64,000 nucleotides of DNA. Source: Gilliamella sp. Choc4-2. Its GTDB lineage: Bacteria > Pseudomonadota > Gammaproteobacteria > Enterobacterales > Orbaceae. The stretch is taken from positions 1 through 64,000 of the forward strand of contig NZ_LZHG01000018.1 in the NCBI RefSeq assembly GCF_001690355.1, given 5' to 3'. Of this stretch, positions 8,451 to 18,478 are shown piece after piece (the first letter of the stretch is position 1; each line of letters opens with the position of its first letter). A program made the translations under genes and the position numbers. The notes beneath the pieces were generated by a model that was not told where the DNA came from, ran no database searches, and was given only the letters and a program-made list of their open reading frames with translations.

Positions 8451-9680
8451 CTACTGTTCTTTATCGTCCAATAATGCCATTAATAATGATCCATTAAATA
8501 AAGCTTGCTGCACTAGTGCAAATGCACCAATCGCTGATCTATCGTTAAGTGATGAGCAAGTAATGGTAAGGTTTTTGCGTAGTTCTTCCAAGCTTTGAGT
8601 GTTTAATGAACTAGTTACCGCATTTAATAGTATTTCTGGCGATTTAGTGAGTTCTCCTGCTAGCACGATTCGTTGAGGATTGAAGATGTTAACCATAATT
8701 GCAATCGCTCTACCAAGGTTTTCACCCGCATCTTTGATCAGTTTTATAGCTAATGCATCTCCTTGATTTGCATGTCGGCAGATATGATTAATGTCACAGT
8801 GCTCAACTGTTAATTTGGATACATAGCCTTGCTTAATCATTAGCCTACCTCGGTGTTCAATGGCTTTATTGACTACGCGGTTTTCTAAACAACCAAAGTT
8901 ACCACAATGGCAACGTTCACCTAATGGATCGACTTGAATGTGTCCGACTTCACAAGCGCTTTGATTATGATTAGTTAGCAGTTGTTGATTAACAATAACG
9001 CCTGAGCCTACACCACGATGAACTCTTATTAAAATCGAGTCATCAACACCTTGTGTCGAGCCGAAATAACTTTCAGCTAATGCTAAACTTTGAATATCAT
9101 TACCAAGAAATATAGAAACATTAAACTGCTTTTGTAATATTTCAGCTAAATACCATGCGTTAACTTGAATATGGGGCATATAACGAATGATACCACGCAC
9201 TGAATCAATCAAACCAGGAAGCACAACCGAGATAGCAACAAGATGCTTAATTTGTTTCCCCTTTTTTTGAATAAATTGTTCAATTAATCCAATTAAATAT
9301 TCCTGTGCAAGCTTCTGTTCAAAGGTAGTAAGCGGATGGATTTCTAATGCTAAGCTGTTAGCTCCAAGATCATAAAGTTCAATGGTTACATGAGAACGAC
9401 TTAATTGAATGCCAATCGCTTGATAATGACTGAATTTAGCTTGTATTGATACCGCAGGTCGACCACCGGTCGATTGTTGAGTATTGACTTCTTTAATTAG
9501 TTCATTTTTAATCAGCTGTCGGGTGATTTTTGTGATACTGGCTGGTGCTAATTGGCTTATTTCAGCAAGCTGGATACGAGAAATCGGAGCTTGCTGAACA
9601 ATCAAACGATAAATCATAGCATAATTTAGCTGTTTGATAAGTTCAGCATTTCCGACTAAGTGTAGATAATTAAATGACAT
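8451..9680 (-). CDS. nagC: N-acetylglucosamine regulon repressor NagC (ROK family)
   Basis: This 409-residue regulator has an N-terminal helix-turn-helix (about 29-65, QLAPASITKITRQLI) and a ROK sugar-kinase-like domain. The zinc motif CHCGNFGCLE is intact. In the family, GlcNAc-6-phosphate releases NagC from DNA and derepresses uptake and catabolism. The gene closes the nagB-nagA-nagC operon, as in E. coli, 37 bp after nagA. Close overall similarity and context favour NagC over its paralogue Mlc. No nagD follows. Confidence 0.93.
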   Translation of the reverse strand: MSFNYLHLVGNAELIKQLNYAMIYRLIVQQAPISRIQLAEISQLAPASITKITRQLIKNELIKEVNTQQSTGGRPAVSIQAKFSHYQAIGIQLSRSHVTIELYDLGANSLALEIHPLTTFEQKLAQEYLIGLIEQFIQKKGKQIKHLVAISVVLPGLIDSVRGIIRYMPHIQVNAWYLAEILQKQFNVSIFLGNDIQSLALAESYFGSTQGVDDSILIRVHRGVGSGVIVNQQLLTNHNQSACEVGHIQVDPLGERCHCGNFGCLENRVVNKAIEHRGRLMIKQGYVSKLTVEHCDINHICRHANQGDALAIKLIKDAGENLGRAIAIMVNIFNPQRIVLAGELTKSPEILLNAVTSSLNTQSLEELRKNLTITCSSLNDRSAIGAFALVQQALFNGSLLMALLDDKEQ

Positions 9681-9717
9681 ACTTTATCTCAAAATTTTCA
9701 TTAATTATCCTTACATT

Positions 9718-10860
9718 CTAATGACTCATTTTTCCATTAACAACCGTTTCAACGATTGTAAAATCGTGACGAAATACAACAAGGTTGGCAATTTTCCCTT
9801 CACTTATGGTTCCAAGTTTTTTATCAACACCAATTGCTTTGGCTGGGTAAAGAGTTGCCATTCTTAATGCTTCATCTAAGGCGATCCCAACATATTCAAC
9901 TACATTTTTTACAGCTTCAATCATGGTTAAGGACGAACCACCTAATGTGCCATTTTTATCAACGCATCGCCCATCTTTATAATAAATAGTTTTACCTGCA
10001 AACACTCCTGACTCTAAATTGGATCCAGCAAGTAGCATTGCATCGGTAATTAAAATCAAACGATCTTGTTTAATTTTGTGGCTATTACGAATATTTGCCC
10101 AACTAACATGCTGACCATCAGCAATAACGCCCACATAAACTTCTGGTTCGTCATAAATTGCTCCAACTACACCTGGTTCACGCCCAGAAATATAAGGCAT
10201 TGCATTAAATAGGTGAGTCCCCAAACGGATACCATCATTAAATCCACGACGACAATCATCATAATGTGCATTAGAATGACCAACCGATACATGAATACCT
10301 GCATTTACTAGTTGTTTGATAATATGACTTTCAACTCGTTCTGGTGCTAACGTGATAATTTTTATTACATCTGCGTTTTCGCAAAGAAAATCAATCATTT
10401 TTTGAGAAGGTTGACGAATGATGTTTTCGTCATGAATGCCTTTCTTTTCAGGGCTAATATAAGGTCCTTCCAGATGCAAACCTAAGGCCTGATTTGGATG
10501 TGTGGCTAAATATTCACGCATAACCTTAACAGCTTTTATCATAAATTCATCAGTTGAGGTAATTAATGTAGGCAAATAGCTAGTACAGCCATAAATAAGG
10601 TTTGTTGCCTGCATTGCTTCTAATGTTTCAACACTTAATGCATCGAGCGTCTCATTGAATTGTACACCTCCACAACCATTGACTTGAATATCAATAAAAC
10701 CTGGAGAAAGCATTGCGCCTTGTAAATTTTCAATAGTGATATCTGAAGGTAATTCGTTTTGTTTACAGATTTTTGCAATCTTATCGCCGTCAATAATAAC
10801 CGCGTGATTTTCAAGAATCTCATAACCAGTATAAATACGACAATTTATTAATGCGTACAT
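9718..10860 (-). CDS. nagA: N-acetylglucosamine-6-phosphate deacetylase
   Basis: NagA removes acetate from GlcNAc-6-phosphate, giving glucosamine-6-phosphate for NagB. The 380-residue protein shows the amidohydrolase fold: DIQVNGCGG near the start of the barrel, the metal-site motif [19 protein letters not shown], and the catalytic Asp in [10 protein letters not shown]. Length equals the E. coli enzyme. It sits 11 bp after nagB and is certainly cotranscribed with it. Confidence 0.95.
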   Translation of the reverse strand: MYALINCRIYTGYEILENHAVIIDGDKIAKICKQNELPSDITIENLQGAMLSPGFIDIQVNGCGGVQFNETLDALSVETLEAMQATNLIYGCTSYLPTLITSTDEFMIKAVKVMREYLATHPNQALGLHLEGPYISPEKKGIHDENIIRQPSQKMIDFLCENADVIKIITLAPERVESHIIKQLVNAGIHVSVGHSNAHYDDCRRGFNDGIRLGTHLFNAMPYISGREPGVVGAIYDEPEVYVGVIADGQHVSWANIRNSHKIKQDRLILITDAMLLAGSNLESGVFAGKTIYYKDGRCVDKNGTLGGSSLTMIEAVKNVVEYVGIALDEALRMATLYPAKAIGVDKKLGTISEGKIANLVVFRHDFTIVETVVNGKMSH

Positions 10861-10871
10861 TGATTTATCCT

Positions 10872-11678
10872 TTATAAAATGGTTACTTTAAGATTATCAG
10901 CTTCCATTTGTTTAAAATATTTTAACGTTTTTACTTTAAGATCATCCGTACTTGGTTCATCACAAACAATAATTGATGTTGGATGCATTTGAAGCGCAGT
11001 TACTGTCCAAAGGTGATTAATAGAGCCTTCAACACCAGCTTGAAGAGCTAAGCTCTTGTTATGACCACAAACTAATAAAATGACTTCCTGTGCATCCATT
11101 AAAGTTGCAACACCAATAGTCAGTGCATGTTTTGGAACTTGATTTACATCATTATCAAAGAAACGAGAATTTGCAATACGAGTATCTTCTGTTAACGTTT
11201 TAATACGAGTACGAGAACAAAGAGATGAGCCTGGTTCATTAAAAGCAATATGCCCATCTTGCCCAACACCCCCAACGAAAATATTGATTTTGCCATAAGC
11301 TCTGATCTTAGCTTCATATTGACGGCATTCTTCATCAATATTTGGAGCATTGCCATTTAATATATGGATGTTGTTTTTATCAATATCAATATGATTAAAG
11401 AAATTTTCGTACATAAATGTGTGATAACTTTGAGGGTGATCTTCTGGAATCCCAACATATTCATCCATATTAAAAGTCACTACATGTTTAAAACTAACAT
11501 TACCAGCTCTATAATGTTTAATTAATTGCTGATACATAACTAGAGGTGAACTTCCTGTCGGTAAACCTAATAAAAATGGACGATCTGCTGTTGGATTAAA
11601 TTGATTAATTTTATTAACAATACGCTCAGCAACCCAAGCCCCCACTTCTTTGGCATTTTGTAAAGGAATTAACCTCAT
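10872..11678 (-). CDS. nagB: Glucosamine-6-phosphate deaminase
   Basis: NagB converts glucosamine-6-phosphate to fructose-6-phosphate plus ammonia, the last step that feeds amino sugars into glycolysis. Key motifs are GLPTGSSPL (phosphate binding), FNMDEYVG (catalytic Asp) and [18 protein letters not shown] start at the ATG giving MRLIPLQNA. It matches the family start, and a perfect AAGGAG lies 7 bases upstream. The longer frame from 11693 would place that ribosome-binding site inside the coding region. First gene of nagBAC. Confidence 0.95.
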   Translation of the reverse strand: MRLIPLQNAKEVGAWVAERIVNKINQFNPTADRPFLLGLPTGSSPLVMYQQLIKHYRAGNVSFKHVVTFNMDEYVGIPEDHPQSYHTFMYENFFNHIDIDKNNIHILNGNAPNIDEECRQYEAKIRAYGKINIFVGGVGQDGHIAFNEPGSSLCSRTRIKTLTEDTRIANSRFFDNDVNQVPKHALTIGVATLMDAQEVILLVCGHNKSLALQAGVEGSINHLWTVTALQMHPTSIIVCDEPSTDDLKVKTLKYFKQMEADNLKVTIL

Positions 11679-11779
11679 GAAATACTCCTTCATCTGATAT
11701 AATTAAATAACTTCTTTTTTTCTAAAGTAAAAAATGTTTGCTTAATATTACTATATTAAAATAAATAATCAAAAAAAAT

Positions 11780-11795
11780 CGTGATTAAAATCACA
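11780..11795. promoter_or_regulatory. CRP (cAMP receptor protein) site in the nagB-nagE divergent region
   Basis: CGTGATTAAAATCACA matches the CRP palindrome TGTGA-N6-TCACA with a single mismatch. It stands between divergent nagB and nagE, the same logic as in E. coli, where CRP activates both. Confidence 0.75.
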
Positions 11796-11804
11796 TAAAA
11801 TGAA

Positions 11805-11829
11805 TAATTAATTTGCGAAGTAAAATAAT
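11805..11829. promoter_or_regulatory. Possible NagC operator
   Basis: An A/T-rich stretch with central TTTGCGAAG flanked by TTAAT and AAAATAA resembles NagC operators, which have an off-centre CG flanked by A/T runs. Only one candidate is clear, whereas NagC usually loops between two. Confidence 0.3.
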
Positions 11830-11926
11830 ATAAGATGAAATATAATCGTCCATTTACTTATATCTAAAATGTTTAATAAAAAAACGATATTAGATATAAT
11901 TCAAATAAATATATGAGGTTAAATTT

Positions 11927-13420
11927 ATGGGAATTTTAGCTTATTTGCAACGTATTGGGCGCTCTCTCATGGTGCCTGTCGCAGTTTTACCTGCTGCTGC
12001 AATACTGCTTGGTATTGGGTATTGGATAGATCCTAATGGTTGGGGGCAAAATAGTATTGTTGCTGCTTTTTTAATTAAGTCTGGTGGTGCAATTATTGAA
12101 AAAATGCCAATACTTTTTGCTGTTGGGGTTGCTTATGGGATGTCTAAAGATAAAGATGGTTCTGCTGCGTTAGCAGGATTAGTCGGTTTTCTAGTCGTAA
12201 CCACGCTGCTTTCACCTAATTCTATTGCATTATTTAATGGTATTGATACCAGTATTGGTGATTGGCAATTACATATTTCTCCTGCATTTCAAAAGATTGA
12301 TAATCAGTTTGTAGGAATACTGGTTGGTATTATTTCAGCTGAGTTATATAACCGATTTAGCTCTGTTGAATTACATAAAGCATTAGCATTTTTTAGTGGT
12401 AAAAGGCTAGTACCTATTATCGTATCGATAGTTATGCTATTGGTTTCTGCTGTTTTATATTTTATCTGGCCATCTATTTATGATGCATTAGTTTCTTTTG
12501 GTAAATATATTAAAGAGCTGGGTTCAGTAGGTTCTGGTATTTATGGATTCTTTAATCGTTTACTTATTCCTGTCGGTTTACACCATGCTTTAAACTCAGT
12601 ATTTTGGTTTGATGTTGCAGGTATTAATGATATTCCTAATTTCCTAGGTGGGCAAAAATCAATTGAAGATGGATTAGCAACAGTGGGAATTACTGGTCGT
12701 TACCAAGCTGGATTTTTTCCTGTTATGATGTTTGGTTTACCTGGAGCTGCATTAGCAATGTACCATACCGCTAAAAAAGGTAATAAAGATAAAACTGCTT
12801 CAATCATGTTAGCCTCTTCATTTGCTGCATTTTTCACTGGTGTAACAGAACCATTAGAGTTTGCTTTTATGTTTGTTGCACCTGCACTTTATTTTTTACA
12901 TGCTATTTTAGCAGGTATTTCACTTTACATCGCAGCTGCCATGCAATGGATTGCTGGATTTGGTTTTAGTGCCGGATTAGTTGATATGTTGCTTTCAAGC
13001 CGCAATCCACTTGCTGTGCATTGGTATATGCTAATTCTTCAAGGTCTAGTATTTTTTGTGGTTTACTATATAGTGTTTCGCTTTGTGATTGTAAAATTCA
13101 ATCTTAAAACACCAGGTCGCGAAGATGAAGATACTACGGTTTCATCAACTGAACAAACCCAGAAAAAACAAATTGTTGGTGATACAACTAAGCTTGCTGA
13201 ACAATATTTAAATATTGTGGGTGGCAAAGAAAATCTAACCAATATTGATTCTTGTATTACGCGCTTACGTTTAAGTGTGAAGGACTCAGATCTTATTGAT
13301 GAACAAGCTGCTAAAGCTTTAGGTGCAATGGCTGTAATTAAATTAGGTAAAACAGGTATACAAATTGTGGTTGGTCAACAAGCAGAAAAAATTGCAGATG
13401 AAATGAAAAAGTTAGTCTAA
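11927..13420 (+). CDS. nagE: PTS N-acetylglucosamine transporter, EIICB (no EIIA)
   Basis: This membrane permease imports and phosphorylates GlcNAc. Residues 1-390 are the EIIC domain with about ten membrane segments (including PVGLHHALNSVFWFD and the conserved GVTEPLEFAF). A Thr/Gln-rich linker at 400-420 leads to the EIIB domain with phospho-cysteine C443 (DSCITRLRL). The protein ends at residue 497. E. coli NagE is about 150 residues longer because of a fused EIIA domain, which is absent here. Phosphate probably comes from the separate EIIA-glucose protein (inference). Divergent from nagBAC. Confidence 0.93.
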   Translation: MGILAYLQRIGRSLMVPVAVLPAAAILLGIGYWIDPNGWGQNSIVAAFLIKSGGAIIEKMPILFAVGVAYGMSKDKDGSAALAGLVGFLVVTTLLSPNSIALFNGIDTSIGDWQLHISPAFQKIDNQFVGILVGIISAELYNRFSSVELHKALAFFSGKRLVPIIVSIVMLLVSAVLYFIWPSIYDALVSFGKYIKELGSVGSGIYGFFNRLLIPVGLHHALNSVFWFDVAGINDIPNFLGGQKSIEDGLATVGITGRYQAGFFPVMMFGLPGAALAMYHTAKKGNKDKTASIMLASSFAAFFTGVTEPLEFAFMFVAPALYFLHAILAGISLYIAAAMQWIAGFGFSAGLVDMLLSSRNPLAVHWYMLILQGLVFFVVYYIVFRFVIVKFNLKTPGREDEDTTVSSTEQTQKKQIVGDTTKLAEQYLNIVGGKENLTNIDSCITRLRLSVKDSDLIDEQAAKALGAMAVIKLGKTGIQIVVGQQAEKIADEMKKLV

Positions 13421-13652
13421 TTAATCGAAATAAATTAGCCATTACTTAGCACGATAATAATCCGCTCTGTTAAAGCAATATTGTTGAAAATAGGGTGGAT
13501 TATTTATTGCATCCATATATTTATCCATATAATTCAATTAAATGGATTATATGAACCTTACTTAAAATTATTAGCACTCTTTTATATTTCTGTCTGGAGT
13601 TTTTACTAAGAGAGAAATATTATATATCATAAAGATAAGCTTTAGTTTTAAA

Positions 13653-14006
13653 TTAAAGCCGTAAAATTACATCTTGAATGGTTAATAATTGAGCTATTGC
13701 TTGGGGGGTAATCATTTTGCTAGGAATATTTCGAGTCATTTTGTTAATATTTCTAATTTTAAGTGAGTCTTCACATACATACACATCATCAATATCATAA
13801 AGTTCAAGCATGTTAAATGTGGCAATATAGTCACGCATTAAAATTTGCTGCGGTTTTTGATCCGGTAGCAGATGAAACACTCCATCGCCAATAAAAAATA
13901 CTGATACCTGATTAATATCTGACATAGCTAAAGCAAGATCGAGTGCCTCTCGACCTTTGGCATTTCCATGAGGGGGAGCGCTAATAATAATCGCCACTTT
14001 TTTCAT
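13653..14006 (-). CDS. tusC: tRNA 2-thiouridine synthesis protein TusC
   Basis: This 117-residue protein of the DsrEFH fold is part of the TusBCD sulfur relay, which passes persulfide sulfur from TusA to TusE and MnmA for 2-thiolation of wobble uridine in tRNA-Lys, Glu and Gln. Typical TusC features are IISAPPHGNAKGREALDLAL at the start and FFIGDGVFHLLPDQ. It lies 15 bp after tusD. No recognisable tusB follows: only 232 bp separate its stop from nagE, with at most a vestigial short frame starting at 13630. Confidence 0.88.
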   Translation of the reverse strand: MKKVAIIISAPPHGNAKGREALDLALAMSDINQVSVFFIGDGVFHLLPDQKPQQILMRDYIATFNMLELYDIDDVYVCEDSLKIRNINKMTRNIPSKMITPQAIAQLLTIQDVILRL

Positions 14007-14021
14007 TTGAGTGCCTTAATT

Positions 14022-14390
14022 TTAAAATTGAATCGTTCTATCCGTCGTTGCAATGGATTCGCTTAATTCACCAAGACCTGTTAACTCAAAGTGATCGGCA
14101 AGATTACTTTCGATGACGCCACGCCGTTGCGCTGCAGCGACACAAATTGTTAACGTAATAGAATATTTGCTTGCTAGTTCCTGCCATGCCTTAACTAAAT
14201 CAAACTCATCATTAGCGGGCTCAGTAAACCGATTCCCATTATATATACCATCTGCATAAAAGAAGATATTTTTAATTTTATGCATTGTGTTTGTTAGTAA
14301 TGCTTGTGCAAATTGATATGCACAATAAGCGGATTGGGTCCCATAGGCAGGACCCGTAACAACAAACGTATAGGTAAGTGAGCTAATCAA
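14022..14390 (-). CDS. tusD: Sulfurtransferase subunit TusD
   Basis: TusD carries the active cysteine of the TusBCD complex. The motifs VVTGPAYGTQSA, DEFDLVKAWQ and ICVAAAQRRGV are characteristic, and the persulfide-bearing residue is C83. Length is 122 residues. The start codon appears to be TTG at 14390, only 2 bases after the fkpA stop, indicating translational coupling with fkpA. An fkpA-tusD-tusC operon is unlike the E. coli arrangement, where tusDCB follows yheO. Confidence 0.9.
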   Translation of the reverse strand: MISSLTYTFVVTGPAYGTQSAYCAYQFAQALLTNTMHKIKNIFFYADGIYNGNRFTEPANDEFDLVKAWQELASKYSITLTICVAAAQRRGVIESNLADHFELTGLGELSESIATTDRTIQF

Positions 14391-14392
14391 AA

Positions 14393-15205
14393 TTATTTAG
14401 CTGATTTTGTTGATTGAGATGATTTTGTATTTTGATTCTCAATGCCAATGAGTTCAACTTCAAAAACTAATGTAGAAGCAGGTTGAATACCAGTTTTATC
14501 GCCTAGACCAGGGATATTTTGATCACCATAAGCTAATTCTGGTGGGACAACTAATTTAATTTTTCCACCGACACCAACGAGTTGAATTCCTTCTACCCAA
14601 CCTTTGATTACAGTATTAAGTGGAAATTTTGCTGTTTCACCACGGTCATAAGAGCTATCGAATTTACGTCCATCAATTAGTGTACCTGTGTAGTGAACAA
14701 TAACGGTGTCGTCAGCAGTTGGGTGAGGGCCAGAACCATCTTTAACAATCTGATAAAGTAGGCCAGACTTGGTTTTTTTTACCCCCTGTTGTTTGGCAAA
14801 GTTTGTACGAAATTTTTCACCATTAGCTGTATTTTCTGCTTTTTGTTTTTCAAAACGTGCAGTTGCTTCTTGTTGAAGACGTTGACCAAATTGCGCCAGA
14901 ATTGATTGGATTTCATCTTTCGTTAATCGAGATTCACCGCGAAATGTCTCGTTAAACCCATTAACTACATAATCAGTATCAATGTTAATTTGTTCGTTTT
15001 CTAGATTTCCTTTCAAATAGGTAGCAAATGAAGAACCTAATGCATAAGCTTCTTTTTGAGCATCAGTTGAAAATGCAGTATTACTTGTAGTGCTTTGACT
15101 AGTTACTGGTAAATGTTTATTTTCAAATTTATTTTTTTCATTACATCCAGCTAAAGCTAACATGATTGCACTACTTAGTAATGTTATTTTTATCAATGAT
15201 TTCAT
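14393..15205 (-). CDS. fkpA: FKBP-type peptidyl-prolyl isomerase FkpA, lipoprotein form
   Basis: This periplasmic folding helper has an N-terminal dimerisation domain (about 45-140, with QKEAYALGSSFATYL) and a C-terminal FKBP domain (about 155-258). The FKBP motifs are VHYTGTLIDGRKFDSSYDRG, GWVEGIQLVGVGGKI and PPELAYGDQ. The signal peptide ends in a lipobox, LALAGC (C21), so this version should be membrane-anchored, unlike soluble E. coli FkpA and more like Mip-type proteins. It heads the operon with tusDC. Confidence 0.9.
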   Translation of the reverse strand: MKSLIKITLLSSAIMLALAGCNEKNKFENKHLPVTSQSTTSNTAFSTDAQKEAYALGSSFATYLKGNLENEQINIDTDYVVNGFNETFRGESRLTKDEIQSILAQFGQRLQQEATARFEKQKAENTANGEKFRTNFAKQQGVKKTKSGLLYQIVKDGSGPHPTADDTVIVHYTGTLIDGRKFDSSYDRGETAKFPLNTVIKGWVEGIQLVGVGGKIKLVVPPELAYGDQNIPGLGDKTGIQPASTLVFEVELIGIENQNTKSSQSTKSAK

Positions 15206-15361
15206 TTTTAATTCTCCTAGTTGAAAATCTGGCTAATAATTTTTTATTATATAATATTTTATATACTATTATATAGCGTTTACCAATCATTTATGCAATA
15301 AATTTATTTTAACATATTATTAACGTTTTCAATAAAATAGATTGCAGTGCTTAAATCATTC

Positions 15362-15391
15362 TTGAGTGAAATAGCTATCCTCAGTTATAAT
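15362..15391 (+). promoter_or_regulatory. Sigma-70 promoter of the fabZ-lpxA-lpxB-rnhB operon
   Basis: TTGAGT (15362-15367) and a perfect TATAAT (15386-15391) are spaced by 18 bases. The start codon follows 37 bases after the -10 box. Confidence 0.65.
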
Positions 15392-15428
15392 GTATAAAGT
15401 TTACAGTAATATATAAGGATAGCTATTT
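15369..15428. repeat. Perfect 13-bp inverted repeat over the fabZ promoter and ribosome-binding site
   Basis: AAATAGCTATCCT (15369-15381) lies in the promoter spacer. Its exact reverse complement AGGATAGCTATTT (15416-15428) contains the AAGGA ribosome-binding site and touches the TTG start. The arms are 34 bases apart. It could be a paired operator, or, in readthrough RNA from further upstream, a hairpin hiding the ribosome-binding site. Confidence 0.6.
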
Positions 15429-15874
15429 TGACTACCGAACTTAATACCCTTGATATTGAAGAAATCATTAGTTTATTACCGCATCGTTATCCTTTTTTGA
15501 TGGTCGATCGCGTGATTAGTTATGAAAAAGGTAAAACATTAAAGGCAATAAAAAATGTCACCGTTAATGAACCTTTCTTTCAGGGACATTTCCCGAATAA
15601 ACCAGTTTTTCCTGGTGTATTAATTTTAGAAGCCATGGCACAAGCGACAGGTATATTGGCATTTAAAAGCATCGAAGAACTATCACCAGGGCAACTTTAT
15701 TATTTTGCTTCAATTGATAAAGCACGTTTTAAACGGCCTGTTGTGCCAGGTGATCAGATTATACTTGATGTTGAATATATTAAAGAGCGCCGAGGTATTG
15801 CATTATTCCATGGTGTTGCCACCGTTGATGGTAATTTGGTTTGCGAAGCTGAAATGATGTGTGCTCGCAAATAA
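15428..15874 (+). CDS. fabZ: 3-hydroxyacyl-[acyl-carrier-protein] dehydratase FabZ
   Basis: FabZ dehydrates 3-hydroxyacyl-ACP in fatty acid elongation and competes with LpxA for 3-hydroxymyristoyl-ACP. It is a 148-residue hot-dog fold protein with catalytic H54 ([14 protein letters not shown]) and E68 (ILEAMAQ). Translation starts at TTG, as in E. coli, with AAGGA upstream. It opens the operon fabZ-lpxA-lpxB-rnhB. The usual upstream partner lpxD is not here: fkpA lies upstream in the opposite direction. Confidence 0.96.
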   Translation: MTTELNTLDIEEIISLLPHRYPFLMVDRVISYEKGKTLKAIKNVTVNEPFFQGHFPNKPVFPGVLILEAMAQATGILAFKSIEELSPGQLYYFASIDKARFKRPVVPGDQIILDVEYIKERRGIALFHGVATVDGNLVCEAEMMCARK

Positions 15875-15917
15875 TATTGTTTTAAAAATATCCTAAAAGC
15901 AGTTTCAAGGAAACACT

Positions 15918-16697
15918 ATGGCAACGGAAATACATCCAAGTTCAGTGATTGAGAAAGGTGCGAAAATTGGCGATAACGTCAAAATTGGTCCTTTCTGCTT
16001 TATTGGTGAAAATGTTGAAATTGGTGACGGGACGTTTTTAAAGTCACACGTTGTTATCAACGGACACACCAAAATTGGCAAGGATAATCAAATTTATCAA
16101 TTCACTTCCATCGGAGAAGTTAACCAAGATCTGAAATATCGAGGTGAACCAACACGTACTGAAATCGGTGATCGCAATATGATTCGCGAAAGCGTGACTA
16201 TCCATCGTGGAACAGTACAAGGAGGGGAGTTAACCCGTATTGGTAGCGATAATCTCTTGATGATTAATTCGCATATTGCACATGATTGCCATGTTGGTAA
16301 TCGCTGCATTTTAGCTAATAACGCTACTCTTGGAGGGCATGTTCAACTAGATGATTATGTCATTATTGGTGGTATGACTGCGGTACATCAGTTTTGTGTA
16401 ATTGGAGCCCATGTTATGGTTGGTGGCTGTTCTGGTGTTGCACAAGATGTTCCCCCTTATGTTATTGCACAAGGCAATCATGCAACGCCACATGGCGTAA
16501 ATTACGAAGGTTTAAAACGCAGAGGGTTTGGCAAGGAAGCATTACAAGCCATACGCAGTGCTTATAAAATTCTTTATAGGAATGGTTTAATGTTAGACGA
16601 TGCAAAAATTGAAATTGAAACTATTGCTAAGCAATACCCAGAAATTAAACTATTTATTGACTTTTTTGCACGTTCAACACGCGGCATTATCCGTTAA
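15918..16697 (+). CDS. lpxA: UDP-N-acetylglucosamine acyltransferase LpxA
   Basis: LpxA catalyses the first step of lipid A synthesis, transferring 3-hydroxyacyl from ACP to UDP-GlcNAc. The protein (259 residues) is built of left-handed beta-helix hexapeptide repeats from the start to about residue 185, followed by a helical C-terminus. The catalytic base H125 lies in [10 protein letters not shown], and H122 is also conserved. The stop overlaps the lpxB start by one base (TAATG), so translation is coupled. Confidence 0.97.
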   Translation: MATEIHPSSVIEKGAKIGDNVKIGPFCFIGENVEIGDGTFLKSHVVINGHTKIGKDNQIYQFTSIGEVNQDLKYRGEPTRTEIGDRNMIRESVTIHRGTVQGGELTRIGSDNLLMINSHIAHDCHVGNRCILANNATLGGHVQLDDYVIIGGMTAVHQFCVIGAHVMVGGCSGVAQDVPPYVIAQGNHATPHGVNYEGLKRRGFGKEALQAIRSAYKILYRNGLMLDDAKIEIETIAKQYPEIKLFIDFFARSTRGIIR

Positions 16698-17839
16698 TGA
16701 CAAATAAACCGTTAACAATTGCGATCATTGCAGGAGAAGCCTCTGGCGATATTCTTGGTGCAGGATTGATTCTTGCACTAAAAAAACATTATCCAAATAT
16801 TCACTTTGTGGGTATTGCTGGTCCTAAAATGCAAGCCGAAGGCTGTCAAGCTTGGTATGAAATGGATGAATTATCCGTTATGGGGATTATTGAGGTACTA
16901 GGCCGATTACGCCGGATCTTAGCAATTCGCAAAGATATTACCGAGCGTTTAATAGCACTTAAACCTGATATATTTATTGGTATTGATGCCCCAGATTTTA
17001 ACCTTCCGTTAGAAGGAAAATTAAAGCGAGCAGGCATAAAAACGATTCATTATGTTAGCCCATCGGTTTGGGCTTGGAAGCAAAAGCGCGTTTTTAAAAT
17101 AAAACGTAATACCAACCTTATTTTAGCTTTTCTTCCATTTGAAAAGGTATTTTATGACAAGTTTAATGTGCCATGTCGTTTCATTGGTCATAAAATGGCA
17201 GATGATATTCCATTAAAACCAGATCAAACCGCTATGCGTCAACAATTAGGCGTTCCAATCAATTGTCGTTGTTTAGTTTTATTGCCAGGTAGCCGTTATG
17301 CTGAAGTCACTTTATTATCAGAACCATTTTTAAAAGCAGCTCAATTATTGCATAAGCGTTATTCGGATTTGCATATTGTGGTACCTCTAGTTAATGCTAA
17401 AAGGCGAAAAGAGTTTGAACAAATTAAAGCACAAGTTGCACCAGAACTTAAAATGCAACTATTAGACGGACAAGCTCGTGAAGCAATGATTGCTAGTAAT
17501 GCCGCAATCTTAGCATCAGGGACTGTAGCATTAGAATGCATGTTAGCTAAGTGCCCAATGGTGGTTGGCTACAAAATGAAAGTATTTACTTTTTGGCTAG
17601 CTAAAAAATTAATTAAAACGCCTTACGTGTCTTTACCTAATATTTTAGCAGGTAAACAGATTGTGCCCGAATTGCTACAACAAGACTGCACACCAGAAAA
17701 TATCGTTACCCATATTATCCCTTTTTTAGAGAAAGATAATTTAGCATTGAAAGATACCTTTCTCACATTGCATAAACAAATCCGTTGTAACGCTGATGAA
17801 CAAGCAGCACAAGCTGTATTGGATATTTTAAAAGAATAA
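16697..17839 (+). CDS. lpxB: Lipid-A-disaccharide synthase LpxB
   Basis: LpxB joins UDP-2,3-diacylglucosamine and lipid X to form the disaccharide core of lipid A at the inner membrane. The 380-residue GT19 glycosyltransferase shows [11 protein letters not shown] at the N-terminus, [23 protein letters not shown], and a C-terminal nucleotide-sugar region with [11 protein letters not shown]. Length equals the E. coli enzyme. It starts within the lpxA stop codon. Confidence 0.97.
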   Translation: MTNKPLTIAIIAGEASGDILGAGLILALKKHYPNIHFVGIAGPKMQAEGCQAWYEMDELSVMGIIEVLGRLRRILAIRKDITERLIALKPDIFIGIDAPDFNLPLEGKLKRAGIKTIHYVSPSVWAWKQKRVFKIKRNTNLILAFLPFEKVFYDKFNVPCRFIGHKMADDIPLKPDQTAMRQQLGVPINCRCLVLLPGSRYAEVTLLSEPFLKAAQLLHKRYSDLHIVVPLVNAKRRKEFEQIKAQVAPELKMQLLDGQAREAMIASNAAILASGTVALECMLAKCPMVVGYKMKVFTFWLAKKLIKTPYVSLPNILAGKQIVPELLQQDCTPENIVTHIIPFLEKDNLALKDTFLTLHKQIRCNADEQAAQAVLDILKE

Positions 17840-17869
17840 TACCTGTAGAGTAATGTTAGAGGATTTACT

Positions 17870-18463
17870 TTGTTATTAGAATTTACTTACCCTGATGCTA
17901 CACTAATTGCTGGGGTTGACGAAGTTGGGCGTGGTCCACTTTGTGGTGATGTAGTCACCGCAGCAGTGATTTTAGATCCCAATAAACCAATAATTGGTTT
18001 AACGGACTCTAAAAAATTGACTGAAAAAAAACGTGAACAACTATTTGATATCATCAAAGAAAATGCCTTAGCTTGGTGTGTTGCAAGGGCTTCCGTTGAA
18101 GAAATAGATAAATTAAATATTTTACATGCCACCATGCTAGCTATGCAACGAGCAGTGATTGGATTGAAAGTAAAGCCCAACTTTGTATTAGTTGACGGCA
18201 ACCGTTGTCCTGATTTTGGTATACAAACCCAAGCCGTTGTTAAAGGTGATTTATTAGTAGCAGAAATTAGTGCAGCGTCTATTTTAGCTAAAGTTACACG
18301 TGATCGTGAAATGGTTGAGTTAGGTAAACTTTACCCACAATATGGCCTTGCACAGCATAAAGGCTATCCTACAAAAGCGCATTTAGCGGCAATTGAAACA
18401 CATGGCATAAACCATTTATATCGAAAAAGTTTTGCACCAATAAAAAAATTATCATTACGTTAA
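17870..18463 (+). CDS. rnhB: Ribonuclease HII
   Basis: This enzyme cuts RNA in RNA-DNA hybrids and removes misincorporated ribonucleotides. The catalytic acids are visible at D17 and E18 ([10 protein letters not shown]), in VLVDGNRCP and near KVTRDREM. It is 197 residues long. The start is TTG with AGAGGA 7 bases upstream. Last gene of the lipid A operon; dnaE, which often follows, is not present. Confidence 0.95.
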   Translation: MLLEFTYPDATLIAGVDEVGRGPLCGDVVTAAVILDPNKPIIGLTDSKKLTEKKREQLFDIIKENALAWCVARASVEEIDKLNILHATMLAMQRAVIGLKVKPNFVLVDGNRCPDFGIQTQAVVKGDLLVAEISAASILAKVTRDREMVELGKLYPQYGLAQHKGYPTKAHLAAIETHGINHLYRKSFAPIKKLSLR

Positions 18464-18478
18464 ACTAATGGTTATCAA

